Assembly (NCBI GenBank): GCA_036897525.1
Contig: JAYMTJ010000098.1
Coordinates: forward strand, 5,001-27,500
Reading direction: 5' to 3'
DNA length: 22,500 nucleotides
Origin: Pelargonium x hortorum
Taxonomy: Eukaryota; Streptophyta; Magnoliopsida; Geraniales; Geraniaceae
How positions within the stretch are numbered: the first letter of the stretch is position 1; each line of letters begins with the position of its first letter. The notes under the pieces are model-generated. The model saw only the letters and a program-made list of their open reading frames with translations, searched no databases and was not told the origin of the DNA. The position numbers and the translations under genes were made by a program. Below are positions 1 to 8,611 of this stretch, piece by piece.

Positions 1-537
1 GGGGCAAGTGTTCGGATCTATTATGACATAGCTGTGAGGCGCTTAACGGACCCCTTTCAATTTTATCAAACCTTTCGGGGCTTTGAATTGCCGAAAAAAC
101 CCTTTTTTGTGCAACCTAGTGTATGCATCTTTCAATTCGAATTTTCTAGAGGAGGCTGCCTTATGTCTTACATAATTAATAGGAATTAATAACTATTAGT
201 ACTTTAGTCCAAATCACGCGGGCGTCGTCAGTACATTACTAAAAGCTATCTGACTATCGATTCAATAGTTAGTCATTCGAAGGTGATTTTGAATAAGAGA
301 AAAAAGAACATATATATTCTTTACTCTATCTGTCTATCCTTTCTGCCTACGAAAGGTCAGACGAAATCGAACGCGTTTTAGATTTAGAAGAGATATAATC
401 AAATTCTTTGATTGGGTCTTCCCAGAAAAAGGATGTCTTTTATTTGACTGATGGAGACAATAAAGAATTCACCCTAAAATCCAAATGAATACGAATAAAA
501 TAGATAAATAGAATAAAGTAAAGAGAGTCTTCTTTTC
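1..537. other. ycf3-psaA intergenic spacer (no gene seen)
   Basis: This stretch lies downstream of ycf3 on the minus strand. From memory, the first 150 bases read on the minus strand resemble the upstream leader of psaA (the stretch around GATCCGAACACTTGCC), which would put psaA just off the left edge in its usual place after ycf3. No psaA codons are inside the window. The rest is AT-rich spacer without a convincing reading frame, tRNA or strong hairpin. The psaA assignment is from recall of plastid spacers and is moderate. Confidence 0.5.
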
Positions 538-2563
538 TTATTCGAAACGCCTCGTAATCTTCAACCAATTCTGCGCTTCAATATAATTACCAGGAGTAAG
601 CGCTATAGCTTGTTTCCAATACTCAGCAGCTTGGTCGAACCAAGCCTCCGCAATTTCGGAATCTCCCTGGCGAATGGCCTGTTCGCCCCGGTCGGAATAG
701 GCGGGTCAATTCCTTCCCCTAGAACCGTACTTGAGGGTTTCCTACCTCATACGGCTCCGCAACCCATTCTTTTGGTTTTTATTTTTTTGTGAATCTGCCC
801 TATTTCATTCAAGGGGATTCCCGATGGATCTATCTCAGTTATTTAGGATTAACCAAAAGAGGCGAATTCCATGAGTTTCAAACTTTCATTTTGATTAATG
901 ATTGATTTGAGTTTTATCTCTTTTCCCACCCTCAGAAGAATAAAGCATGGGTCTCTTCGCTATTCTTTTATTCTATTCCGTTTCTGAAAGGTAACTATCT
1001 CAGTTTCATAGAGAAAGAAATGAATATAGAATCTTTGAAAAGGCTTTTGTTCATAAGAAGGAAAAGAAAAGCCTTACTATCTTTGGGATCTGATGCTACG
1101 CCGCTGCTCAATACCTTAATCTTAGGGGATCCGCTCGATTACATAAGCGAATTCCTAACTTTTATCTCATATCAAGAGATAAGTAATAAGTAAGCAGTTC
1201 TTCTTGTCTCAGCTCGGCGCAAAACCTCGCAAATTGATATTGATCCTTACGGCGCTTACTCTATCAATTAGATCCTTTATCCATAGAAGAAAGTCTCTAG
1301 GCATACCTCTTTTTCTTATTTCGACTTATACGAAGTTTATTTATTTGCTACAGCTGGTAAAAATCGTTGCTTTGGACGATGCATATGTAGCAAGCCTTTT
1401 TTTGTTTTAGTATTTCATAGGGGATTTGCTCTTACCTTTCTTTTCTTTTTTCTTTCTATAGTGGAGATAGCCGCACGTAATGACAGATCACAGCCATATT
1501 ATTCAAAGCTTGTGGTAAGAACGGGTTTCGCTCGAGTGCCCGAAAATAATATTCCAAAGCTTTCGTATGTTCTCCGTTACTTGTATGGATAAGGCCTATG
1601 TTATAGAGGATATAGCTTCGATCATAGGGATCCATTTCTAGTCGCATCGCTTCATAATAATTCTGCAAAGCTTCCGCATAATTTCCTTCGGATTGAGCCG
1701 ACATCCGTTACGGTCGTCATTCGATTTCAGGAATCTCCGTTCCAAAACCGTACGTGATATTTTCATCTCATACGGCTCCTCCCTTAAGTTATGTGTATAA
1801 TGAGAATGGTACACGGAATCAAAAAAGATTGAAATTGTCTCATTATTAACTTAGCGGGGCTAGTGTTTTTACAAGAACTCTCTAGCCAACCTTCCTTCAA
1901 AATCTTTTTTCTTAACATCAAGCGTATTGGTACCCGATAAAAAGGGCGAATTCTAAAAATGGATTTGTCCTCAACGCCCCCTAATTCCTGGGAATGGGGC
2001 ACTTCAACAGTCTTCGATGGTTATACGTGTATTCAAAGTACGAACGAGATGGATCTTTCTTGTACCAACCATTCTTCTTAGTCCCGATCCCGATAAGGAA
2101 AAGGGGTAATTTCTAACAAAGGTTTCGTGTTGTTGATTCCTAGACGTAGTGTTTCTTCTCCTCTGCCGCCCATTGGGACTAGTCAAATAAGGTTCACCCA
2201 CATTTATAGAACCTACAAACAAAGGTATAACCTTTCGCTCAATACTAGAATCAATCGACAATTGAAGCATCTGAGGTTGCATTAATCGGGGATACACGAC
2301 AGAAGGAATTGTTTTGATGTTGTTGAAAAACTTCACCTTCAACAAGCGTAGATTTTTTTCAATAAATCTTTTTGATTTCTATCCAGAAATGTCTTTCTCA
2401 TAAGTACGGAGAGCGGTAAAAAAAAGAATCAAATCACACCATCTCTGTAATAGGTAAAAGCCTCCCTTTCTCCTGAAGTTGTAGGAATTATTCGTAATAA
2501 GATGTTGGCTACAATTGAGAAGGTCTTATCAATAAAATTTCCATTTATCCGTGATCTAGGCAT
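538..2563 (-). CDS. ycf3: Photosystem I assembly protein Ycf3 (three exons)
   Basis: Ycf3 (Pafi) is a thylakoid-associated tetratricopeptide-repeat chaperone that helps assemble photosystem I. Exon 1 is 2440-2563 (124 bases, starts [10 protein letters not shown] and ends in RDG), exon 2 is 1477-1706 (230 bases, [13 protein letters not shown] to AVICHY) and exon 3 is 538-690 (153 bases, RGEQAI to LKITRRFE). Together they give 168 residues, the usual length. The introns start GTGTG and GTGCG, as group II introns do, and each has a domain V hairpin near its 3' end. TPR helices are visible around residues 43-118 ([13 protein letters not shown] and [13 protein letters not shown]). No frame break is seen. 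The gene normally has trnS-GGA upstream, but here it is followed on the right by trnG-GCC, which marks a rearrangement breakpoint between 2564 and 2684. Confidence 0.96.
691..1476 (-). other. ycf3 intron 2 (group II)
   Basis: This 786-base intron starts GTGCGGCTAT just after the exon 2 codon for Tyr and ends ...TTCCGAC before the exon 3 CGG codon. Domain V is readable on the minus strand at 721-757 (GAGCCGTATGAGG, then the returning arm GTACGGTTCT). There is no maturase reading frame inside, so splicing must rely on MatK and nuclear factors, as is usual for this intron. Confidence 0.9.
1707..2439 (-). other. ycf3 intron 1 (group II)
   Basis: This 733-base intron starts GTGTGATTTG after exon 1 and ends ...CGTAAC before exon 2. 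Domain V is visible on the minus strand at 1743-1778 (GAGCCGTATGAG paired with the CGTACGG arm). A 113-codon open frame inside it (2004-2345, minus) has no reverse transcriptase or maturase motif and is judged chance. Confidence 0.9.
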
Positions 2564-2684
2564 AGGGAGCAATCCATTCTATAATTCTTTTCATTATCTC
2601 TTGCGAGAAAACGATCCCACAAACAAAGGAATTGTACAGTGCAAAATCACATAATAATAAAAAATGCATTTTGCGTTGGCGGAT

Positions 2685-2755
2685 GCGGATATAGTCGAGT
2701 GGTACAATCTCTCTTTGCCAAGGAGAAGACGTGGGTTCGATTCCCACTATCCGCC
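2685..2755 (+). tRNA. trnG-GCC: tRNA-Gly (GCC)
   Basis: The sequence folds as a 71-base cloverleaf. The acceptor arm GCGGATA pairs with TATCCGC, the anticodon loop TTTGCCA gives GCC, and the T arm GTGGG-TTCGATT-CCCAC is perfect. Compared with the usual plastid gene, as recalled, the outer T-stem pair is changed on both sides (a compensated change), so the tRNA looks functional. In the ancestral order it lies between psbZ and trnfM. Here psbZ is absent and ycf3 exon 1 ends 121 bases to the left. The last bases of this gene are copied at 4092, at the edge of the duplicated block. Confidence 0.95.
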
Positions 2756-2780
2756 CAATCCGTTTCTTTGAAACGGAAAT

Positions 2781-3554
2781 TCACAAGACTATCCGTTTAA
2801 AAACCAGGGTGGATTGGTTGGCCTTTATTACTATAATCAGAGTAAACAGAGTGAGATATTTCAACGCAAACTGCTTACGTTTGATATATCCCCCCTGTTT
2901 CCAGTCTTCTGCCATTCTACCAAGTATATAGTGATAAACTACTATTTCTGGTAGTCGAAAGAATAGTGCGGTCCTTTGAATGCGAAATGCCTTCATAAGA
3001 GCCGCTATACCCTGTTCTGGTAACGGTATGGAGTCTAAGGAAAGGCCCCCATTAAAACAGTTTCGCAGGTTCTTAGAGAGGTCATAGAAGAACATCTCTA
3101 TGAGCTCTATGGTGAAAATAGTCACCTTAACGGTACCGCCCTTAAAAAAAATTTTATTTGGAAAGAGCATCCAACCTAGCTTTCCTAGCTTTTTTTTGAA
3201 AAAGCTTAGGAACGGTCGGATTTGACTCAAATCCAATTTCCGTTGTTGGATGAATATTTCAACAAGGGGTTTGACCCCTTCCCAACTAAAATATAGAAAG
3301 AGGATATAGCCGGAATGTAGCATTCCGACTAGGAGATAGGAGACCTCTATTATGACCCGTATCTTATATATCCAGATACATGTGGCCACAATAGCATATA
3401 CTATTATCGCTATGATGCTGTATATTTGTCGCATCATCTTTTTCAAACATATCCGAATAAATTTAATTTTGAGCTTCACATTCCATCGATCCCCTGAATC
3501 GATAGAATGTGAAGGAGGAGTTCCAGACCAAGTAACTTTTTTTTTGTTTTTCAT
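2781..3554 (-). CDS. Unrecognised membrane-protein reading frame, 257 codons (orf257)
   Basis: I do not recognise this gene and no standard plastid gene matches it. The start at 3554 (MKNKKKVTWSG) is chosen because a GGAGG ribosome binding site at 3563-3567 lies 8 bases upstream and a consensus promoter lies further up. A longer version could begin at 3623, but that would overlap the promoter -10 box. Visible parts: a basic N-terminus (1-41); two adjacent hydrophobic segments, about 44-65 (SIIAIIVYAIVATCIWIY) and 67-91 (IIEVSYLLVGMLHSGY); a basic middle (102-137); and a C-terminal block at 147-222, with RIQRTALFFRLPE and YHYILGRMAEDW, that recurs at 70% identity in a second copy at about 4145-4486. 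It occupies the trnG-GCC/trnfM interval, which is normally a short spacer. It is probably a real or recently real gene of unknown function. Origin could be mitochondrial, plasmid or a very diverged plastid gene. Confidence 0.6.
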   Translation of the reverse strand: MKNKKKVTWSGTPPSHSIDSGDRWNVKLKIKFIRICLKKMMRQIYSIIAIIVYAIVATCIWIYKIRVIIEVSYLLVGMLHSGYILFLYFSWEGVKPLVEIFIQQRKLDLSQIRPFLSFFKKKLGKLGWMLFPNKIFFKGGTVKVTIFTIELIEMFFYDLSKNLRNCFNGGLSLDSIPLPEQGIAALMKAFRIQRTALFFRLPEIVVYHYILGRMAEDWKQGGYIKRKQFALKYLTLFTLIIVIKANQSTLVFKRIVL

Positions 3555-3608
3555 TAAGGGTACCTCCGCATTATAATTCAATAAAAGATTTGTTCGTATA
3601 TTACTTAT

Positions 3609-3637
3609 ATTATAATATTTCAATATATTCTTGTCAA
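3609..3637 (-). promoter_or_regulatory. Perfect sigma70-type (PEP) promoter for orf257
   Basis: On the minus strand TTGACA (3632-3637) and TATAAT (3609-3614) are separated by exactly 17 bases, the full bacterial consensus. Transcription would start near 3602 and run into the GGAGG site and ATG of orf257. Plastid-encoded RNA polymerase uses such promoters. Both boxes matching exactly is uncommon even for plastid genes. It was recognised by pattern only. Confidence 0.75.
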
Positions 3638-3682
3638 GAATAGAAGTTCGTTATCTGATCAATGATCGTAGAAATGGATAGA

Positions 3683-3724
3683 AAGGTTATGAGCCTTACG
3701 AGCTACCAAGCTGCTCTACTCCGC
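3683..3724 (-). pseudogene. trnfM-CAU: 5' half of tRNA-fMet (CAU), truncated
   Basis: On the minus strand 42 bases match the start of plastid trnfM: acceptor strand GCGG, D arm GTAGAGCAGCTTGGTAGCTC, and anticodon arm AAGGCTCATAACCTT with CAU. The similarity stops right after the anticodon stem. No variable loop, T arm or 3' acceptor strand follows, so no tRNA can be made from it. In the ancestral order trnfM follows trnG-GCC on the opposite strand, as here, so this may be the broken native locus or a copy left by a rearrangement. A whole trnfM would be expected elsewhere in the genome. Confidence 0.8.
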
Positions 3725-3738
3725 TCCGCCAAAGAGGC

Positions 3739-3875
3739 TACAAAGCGAAACACAGAAGGGTTGAATGGGTCATCTGTACAACCAATAGATTAAGACTTTT
3801 CCTTATAAAAGTCAAGATAGGATACAAAGCGAAACACAGAAGGGTTGAATGGGCCCCTCTATCTGTACAACCAAT
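3739..3875. repeat. 31-base direct repeat, 84-base period
   Basis: The 31 bases at 3739-3769 (TACAAAGCGAAACACAGAAG, continuing to AATGGG) recur exactly at 3823-3853. The match resumes after a small indel as ATCTGTACAACCAAT at 3772-3786 and 3861-3875. Between the two lies a short hairpin, GACTTTT...AAAAGTC (3794-3812). No coding potential is seen. Confidence 0.9.
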
Positions 3876-3923
3876 GAATACATAATCAATATAGCGAATA
3901 TGGATCGCATCTGTCAAGCACTC

Positions 3924-4038
3924 AGCCCAGTTTCCCAGGCCAAGATCCCTATTAAGTATAGGGAGATTCCTTAACTAAACAAGAAAAGAACAAGGGAAAG
4001 AGCCCAGTTTCCCAGGCCAGGATCCCTCTTCAGTATAG
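3924..4038. repeat. Dispersed 38-base repeat family, copies R1 and R2
   Basis: Two copies of AGCCCAGTTTCCCAGGCC followed by a GATCCCT...AGTATAG tail lie at 3924-3961 and 4001-4038, with only a few mismatches. A partial start of the unit (AAGGGAAAAAACCAGTTT) appears once more at 4074-4091 and abuts the left edge of the duplicated orf257 block. Two further copies lie at 4744-4856. Confidence 0.85.
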
Positions 4039-4091
4039 CAAATATAGATCCCTTTTTTCAACCACCCAAGACAAGGGAAAAAACCAGTTTG

Positions 4092-4486
4092 CCACTATCC
4101 GCCCAATCCAATTCTTTGAAACGGAAATTCACAAGACTGTCCGTTTAACAAAAAGGGTGGATTGTTTGGCCTTTATTACTATTATAATAATAAAGAGAGT
4201 GAGATATTTCAACGCAAAGTGCTTGCGTTTGATTGATATACCCCCCCTTTCGCCAGTCTTCTGCCATTCTACCAAGTATATAGTGATAAACTAATATTTC
4301 CGGTAGTCGAAAGAAGAGGGTGGTTCGTTGAATTCGAAAGGCTCTCATCACTGGCGCGATCCCCCCCGGCGGTAAGGGTATAGATGATAGGGAAAGTCCT
4401 CCAGTGAAAAAGTGCTGGAGGTCGCTGATGAGGTTATACAGGAACCTCTCTACGAGCCCTATAGTTACAATAGGGACAGAATTTTC
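4092..4486 (-). pseudogene. Second, partial copy of orf257 with the trnG-GCC 3' end
   Basis: Bases 4092-~4475 align with 2744-~3125: first the last bases of trnG-GCC (CCACTATCCGCCC), then the 3' half of orf257. Translated on the minus strand, the open stretch 4486-4145 gives FLYNL, GGLSLSSIPLP, MRAFRIQRTTLFFRLPE and VYHYILGRMAEDW. That matches orf257 residues 147-222 at 55 of 78 positions by hand alignment. The N-terminal half with the membrane segments is missing, there is no promoter or ribosome binding site, and a 4-base tandem duplication shifts the frame in the last 30 codons. Changes between the copies are mostly conservative, so both seem to descend from a gene once under selection. 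The upstream edge merges into rpl33 sequence. Confidence 0.7.
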
Positions 4487-4629
4487 TCAATTCCAATGGA
4501 CTAGGCGTCTTTTTTTGATTCTTTTGAGTCAGATATCTGTAAATGCCTGCGGATTTCTTTTTTTTTTTTTTTATTCACACGATTTTGAACACAGCCGGTA
4601 CATTCCAAAGTAACCTTGACTATCATATC
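4434..4629 (-). pseudogene. rpl33: Broken rpl33 with foreign 3' end (ribosomal protein L33)
   Basis: L33 is a small zinc-binding protein of the large plastid ribosomal subunit. On the minus strand [15 protein letters not shown] is in one frame and [20 protein letters not shown] followed by RKFCPYC in another. Together they match L33 from about residue 6 to 54, with both CxxC pairs. The frame changes at a run of 15 T on the plus strand (A on the coding strand, 4558-4572). The first residues are missing or replaced, as the only in-frame ATG is at 4626. After CPYC the sequence becomes the orf257 copy and the frame ends at 4434 with ten unrelated residues. Normally rpl33 lies between psaJ and rps18, neither of which is here. 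It is probably a translocated relic, and a working copy may exist elsewhere. Confidence 0.75.
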
Positions 4630-4743
4630 GAACCCCAGATTCTAACAAGGCAAACCAAAACTTTTACCAGTAAGAATTTAAAAGGTTGGGCTCGAGATTC
4701 AATTGAGTATATCAAATACTTATCGATAAGGTCAAGAAACCCG

Positions 4744-4856
4744 AGCCCAGTTTCCCATGCCTGGATCCCTATTAATTCTATCGCATCTCGAGAGAATGTA
4801 AAGCAAAACGGATAAAGGGAAAAAACAAGTTTCCCAGGCCTGTATCCCTATTATAG
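4744..4856. repeat. Dispersed 38-base repeat family, copies R3 and R4
   Basis: AGCCCAGTTTCCCATGCC with the tail GGATCCCTATTAATTCTA is at 4744-4780, and CAAGTTTCCCAGGCC with a TATCCCTATTATAG tail is at 4826-4856. They are less exact than R1 and R2. After R2 and R4 a shared flank follows (ATAGCaaATatagATCCCTTTTTT at 4034 and a similar stretch at 4853), so the true unit is longer, about 60 bases. The pairs R1/R2 and R3/R4 bracket the orf257 copy and the rpl33 relic. Confidence 0.75.
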
Positions 4857-4952
4857 CGCATCTCGATCCCTTTTTTCTTCAAAAATAGGACTATCGATCA
4901 AAAAAAAGGATTGGTCAATGGAATAACAAAATCCACTTAGGTTTTGTTTTTA

Positions 4953-4982
4953 TTGACAATTTCAAAAAACTGTTCATACTAT
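4953..4982 (+). promoter_or_regulatory. trnE promoter (PEP type)
   Basis: TTGACA (4953-4958) and TACTAT (4977-4982) are 18 bases apart and end 32 bases before trnE. The region matches the conserved plastid trnE upstream sequence as recalled, including the short inverted repeat CATACTATG...CATAGTTATG. It probably drives the trnE-trnY-trnD cluster. Confidence 0.75.
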
Positions 4983-5014
4983 GAGCATAGTTATGATGGC
5001 AGCCGGGCCAGTAT

Positions 5015-5087
5015 GCCCCCATCGTCTAGTGGTTCAGGACATCTCTCTTTCAAGGAGGCAGCGGGGATTCGACTTCCCCTGGGGGTG
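5015..5087 (+). tRNA. trnE-UUC: tRNA-Glu (UUC)
   Basis: This is a 73-base cloverleaf with acceptor GCCCCCA/TGGGGGT, anticodon loop CTTTCAA (UUC), and T arm GGGGA-TTCGACT-TCCCC. Besides translation, this tRNA carries the glutamate used by glutamyl-tRNA reductase for chlorophyll and heme synthesis. The body matches the usual gene, but a GGGGT pentamer looks duplicated at its 3' end, so the base after the acceptor stem is G where plastid trnE normally has A. Confidence 0.95.
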
Positions 5088-5146
5088 GGGTACTAGGAAA
5101 GGAAGTTGAGTGGGGATTATCCACAAGCCTAAAATTTTTGATTCCT

Positions 5147-5230
5147 GGGTCGATGCCCGAGCGGTTAATGGGGACGGACTGTAAATTCGTTGGCAATATG
5201 TCTACGCTGGTTCAAATCCAGCTCGACCCA
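5147..5230 (+). tRNA. trnY-GUA: tRNA-Tyr (GUA)
   Basis: This is an 84-base tRNA with the long variable arm typical of bacterial-type tRNA-Tyr. The acceptor is GGGTCGA/TCGACCC, the anticodon loop CTGTAAA (GUA) and the T arm GCTGG-TTCAAAT-CCAGC. It lies 59 bases after trnE on the same strand, the normal order. Confidence 0.95.
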
Positions 5231-5459
5231 AAAATTCGTTGATCCATCATGAAAAGGCACAACCCATTTGTTTTCCTGAAATGCGGGTTTCTTCTTCCGT
5301 TTCCTTATTTTCTTTCTTTTTTGGTTCCCGGAAAGAAATGAGAGTGAATAGGGTGAAACAAAGTCACTATAAAAAAAAGTCTTTTTCCAGTGAAAGTCAG
5401 TCGATTTGGCAATAACTAAAGGAGTACTAGGCAGCCATGCCACTCTCACCTAATGTCTT

Positions 5460-5534
5460 GGGATTGTAGTTCAATTTGGTCAGAGCACCGCCCTGTCAAG
5501 GCGGATGTTGCGGGTTCGAGACCCGTCAGTCCCG
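5460..5534 (+). tRNA. trnD-GUC: tRNA-Asp (GUC)
   Basis: The cloverleaf has acceptor GGGATTG/CAGTCCC, anticodon loop CTGTCAA (GUC) with stem CCGCC/GGCGG, and T arm CGGGT-TCGAG-ACCCG. At 75 bases it is one longer than the usual 74, because of an extra T in the D loop (CAATTTGGT). It is third in the trnE-trnY-trnD cluster. Confidence 0.94.
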
Positions 5535-6774
<1,240 letters not shown>

Positions 6775-6872
6775 AACTCGGCTTCTTATAGAAATAGAAA
6801 GAAAAAAGATTCAAATTTCGTGTCTTAAATGAAAGGAGCGAACTAGAATCAACATTACATTATACTATTAGT

Positions 6873-6910
6873 ATGGTAGAAAGAACTCTTCTTATAGTTC
6901 TTTCTACCAT
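6873..6910 (+). terminator. psbM 3' stem-loop
   Basis: ATGGTAGAAAGAACT (6873-6887) is followed after an 8-base loop by its exact complement (6896-6910), a perfect 15-pair hairpin 98 bases after the psbM stop. Such hairpins define mRNA 3' ends and protect them from exonucleases in plastids. Being symmetrical, it could also serve petN transcripts from the other strand. Confidence 0.8.
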
Positions 6911-7353
6911 CTAGAGCTTTTGATTGTAATGTACAAAGGTTTACTCTATAAGGATATAACCGGCTTAATATATAGAAACTCACCATAGGTATCCTCATTA
7001 CATATATAAAGATGTAATGTGCATACCACCCCGATTCTCTTTCAAAGTTAAAAGGAGGAACTGCTCGCTCTCATTGTCCATTCGTCTGTACCCCGCTTAT
7101 TTGAAAGTCGAAATACAAGCATGGGGTGAAATATTTGTTTGATTGAAAGGGTATTATTCATATATCTTCTTTTTCTTCATATATATTATTCCTAGAAATT
7201 ACTTCACGATTAGAATTTCGAAAGAACTCTCTTTTTTTTAATTGAAAAAAATGGAATTACTCAATTTTTAATAATACAAAAAAGGCTTTGCAGAACGATT
7301 TCTAAAAAATGAATACAGTTTAGTTGAATTCCTCAACCCAATTAGTAGTAACC

Positions 7354-7476
<123 letters not shown>

Positions 7477-7551
7477 TTATCATTATTGTTCACTAATAAT
7501 AGTGAAATTAGTGGTGAAGAGTCAAAAAGGGATTCACGTCTTTTGTTGATC

Positions 7552-7622
7552 AGGCGACACCCAGATTTGAACTGGGGAACAAGGATTTGCAGTCCCCCGC
7601 CTTACCGCTCGGCCATGTCGCC
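7552..7622 (-). tRNA. trnC-GCA: tRNA-Cys (GCA)
   Basis: This is a 71-base minus-strand cloverleaf. The acceptor GGCGACA pairs with TGTCGCC, the anticodon loop CTGCAAA gives GCA, and the T arm is CCCCA-GTTCAAA-TCTGGG. It is divergent from rpoB on the right and leads petN on the left, the ordinary order. Confidence 0.95.
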
Positions 7623-8611
7623 AAAAGGATACCAAATAGATGAAAATATTCGCCTTTTGTTTCCGTTTAGGAAGAGGGATTCCTAAACTTCTTTTTTTTA
7701 TTATTAGACTTGTATATTGAATCTGAATGTCTTCCCTAAAGGACACGAAACCCCTATACCTAACTCTCTTTTGGGATGGAATCCATCCCTTGTATAGTAT
7801 CTTAAAACAGACTATACCCCCCCCCTCTCTTTCTTTTCAATACTATTGAAAGGGAAAATTCGGATTTTCGGTCGCAAAAACCAAACAAAAGGAATCCTTA
7901 ACTATTGGCCGTAAACTCCAGGATGATTCTTAGATTTGAATTTCAAACCGCCTTTCCCTGCGGATACTACTGATATAAGATATAAGACAATCAAAATGGA
8001 TACATAACTAAAAAAAAATCGGCTTTTCTTTTTTTGTTTCAATAATTGAAATTATAAGAGCAATGATGAGTATTTGTAAACCCCAAAACAGAAGATGACA
8101 AATTTTGAAACTTGAAACAAGTATCCTCTTTGTAGATGATACCTTGTAGGGAATTATCGCGAAAGTCTCGTGCTTTGATTTTTTCATTGAATAGAAAATC
8201 GAAATTTGGATAGAGCACGACATGCTTCAATCGTATTCTACTCACAAATAGGTAAAAATATCTCTCTTCTCTGCGAATCTTTTTTTGAATTTGAACAACG
8301 GAATCCGAGAATAGGTGCTAAAAAACTAAACTCTATCTTGTTTCTGATTCTTATGTGGCTTTTATTTTAGCAATTCCTTTCCACTCGTCTCTGTTTCAAT
8401 TCTAATTTGAGTATCCAATTCTCTTCATTTCTCCGTGCATACATATTTCGTATCTTAGATGTGATGTACGGGGTTGGGTAAAATTTCATGTGATTTAGTC
8501 TAGTAAACAGAATCTAAATTCCATCATTGCTAGATCGCTCCATATATATGAGTGGATGAAGAATGAGCCAATAATGGGATTTTTTTCGATAAAAGGAAAG
8601 GGGAATTCAAA
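7623..8611. other. trnC-rpoB spacer (no gene seen)
   Basis: This 989-base divergent spacer should hold the rpoB operon promoter, usually a nuclear-polymerase (YRTA-type) site, and a trnC promoter. I could not pin either by eye. A 9-pair hairpin GTTTAGGAA-GAGGGA-TTCCTAAAC lies at 7665-7688, and CTTTTCAAT-ACT-ATTGAAAG near 7834. Minus-strand open frames at 8008-8245 have no similarity that I recognise. Confidence 0.7.

Noticed and set aside
1-189. Plus-strand open frame running in from the left edge (GASVRIYYDIAVRR...)
   Set aside because: It reads antisense to what looks like the psaA leader and has no recognisable similarity.
610-792. 60-codon plus-strand frame
   Set aside because: It is antisense to ycf3 exon 3 and the domain V region of intron 2.
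2004-2345. 113-codon minus-strand frame inside ycf3 intron 1, as a possible intron-encoded maturase
   Set aside because: It is short, arginine-rich, has no reverse transcriptase, maturase or endonuclease motif, and lies in a normally non-coding intron.
2781-3554. orf257 as a diverged cemA (FYDLS and VVYHY recall cemA LYNLS and VVIYH)
   Set aside because: The two short likenesses are spaced quite differently from CemA, the membrane segments lie on the wrong side, and the conserved C-terminal histidine and aspartate context is missing.
2781-3554. orf257 as a displaced accD, ycf1, ycf2 or ndh gene
   Set aside because: None of the motifs that I recall from these proteins appears in any part of the frame.
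8008-8245. Two overlapping minus-strand frames of about 70 codons in the trnC-rpoB spacer
   Set aside because: They are AT-driven, have no ribosome binding site and no family likeness, and this spacer is non-coding in other plants.
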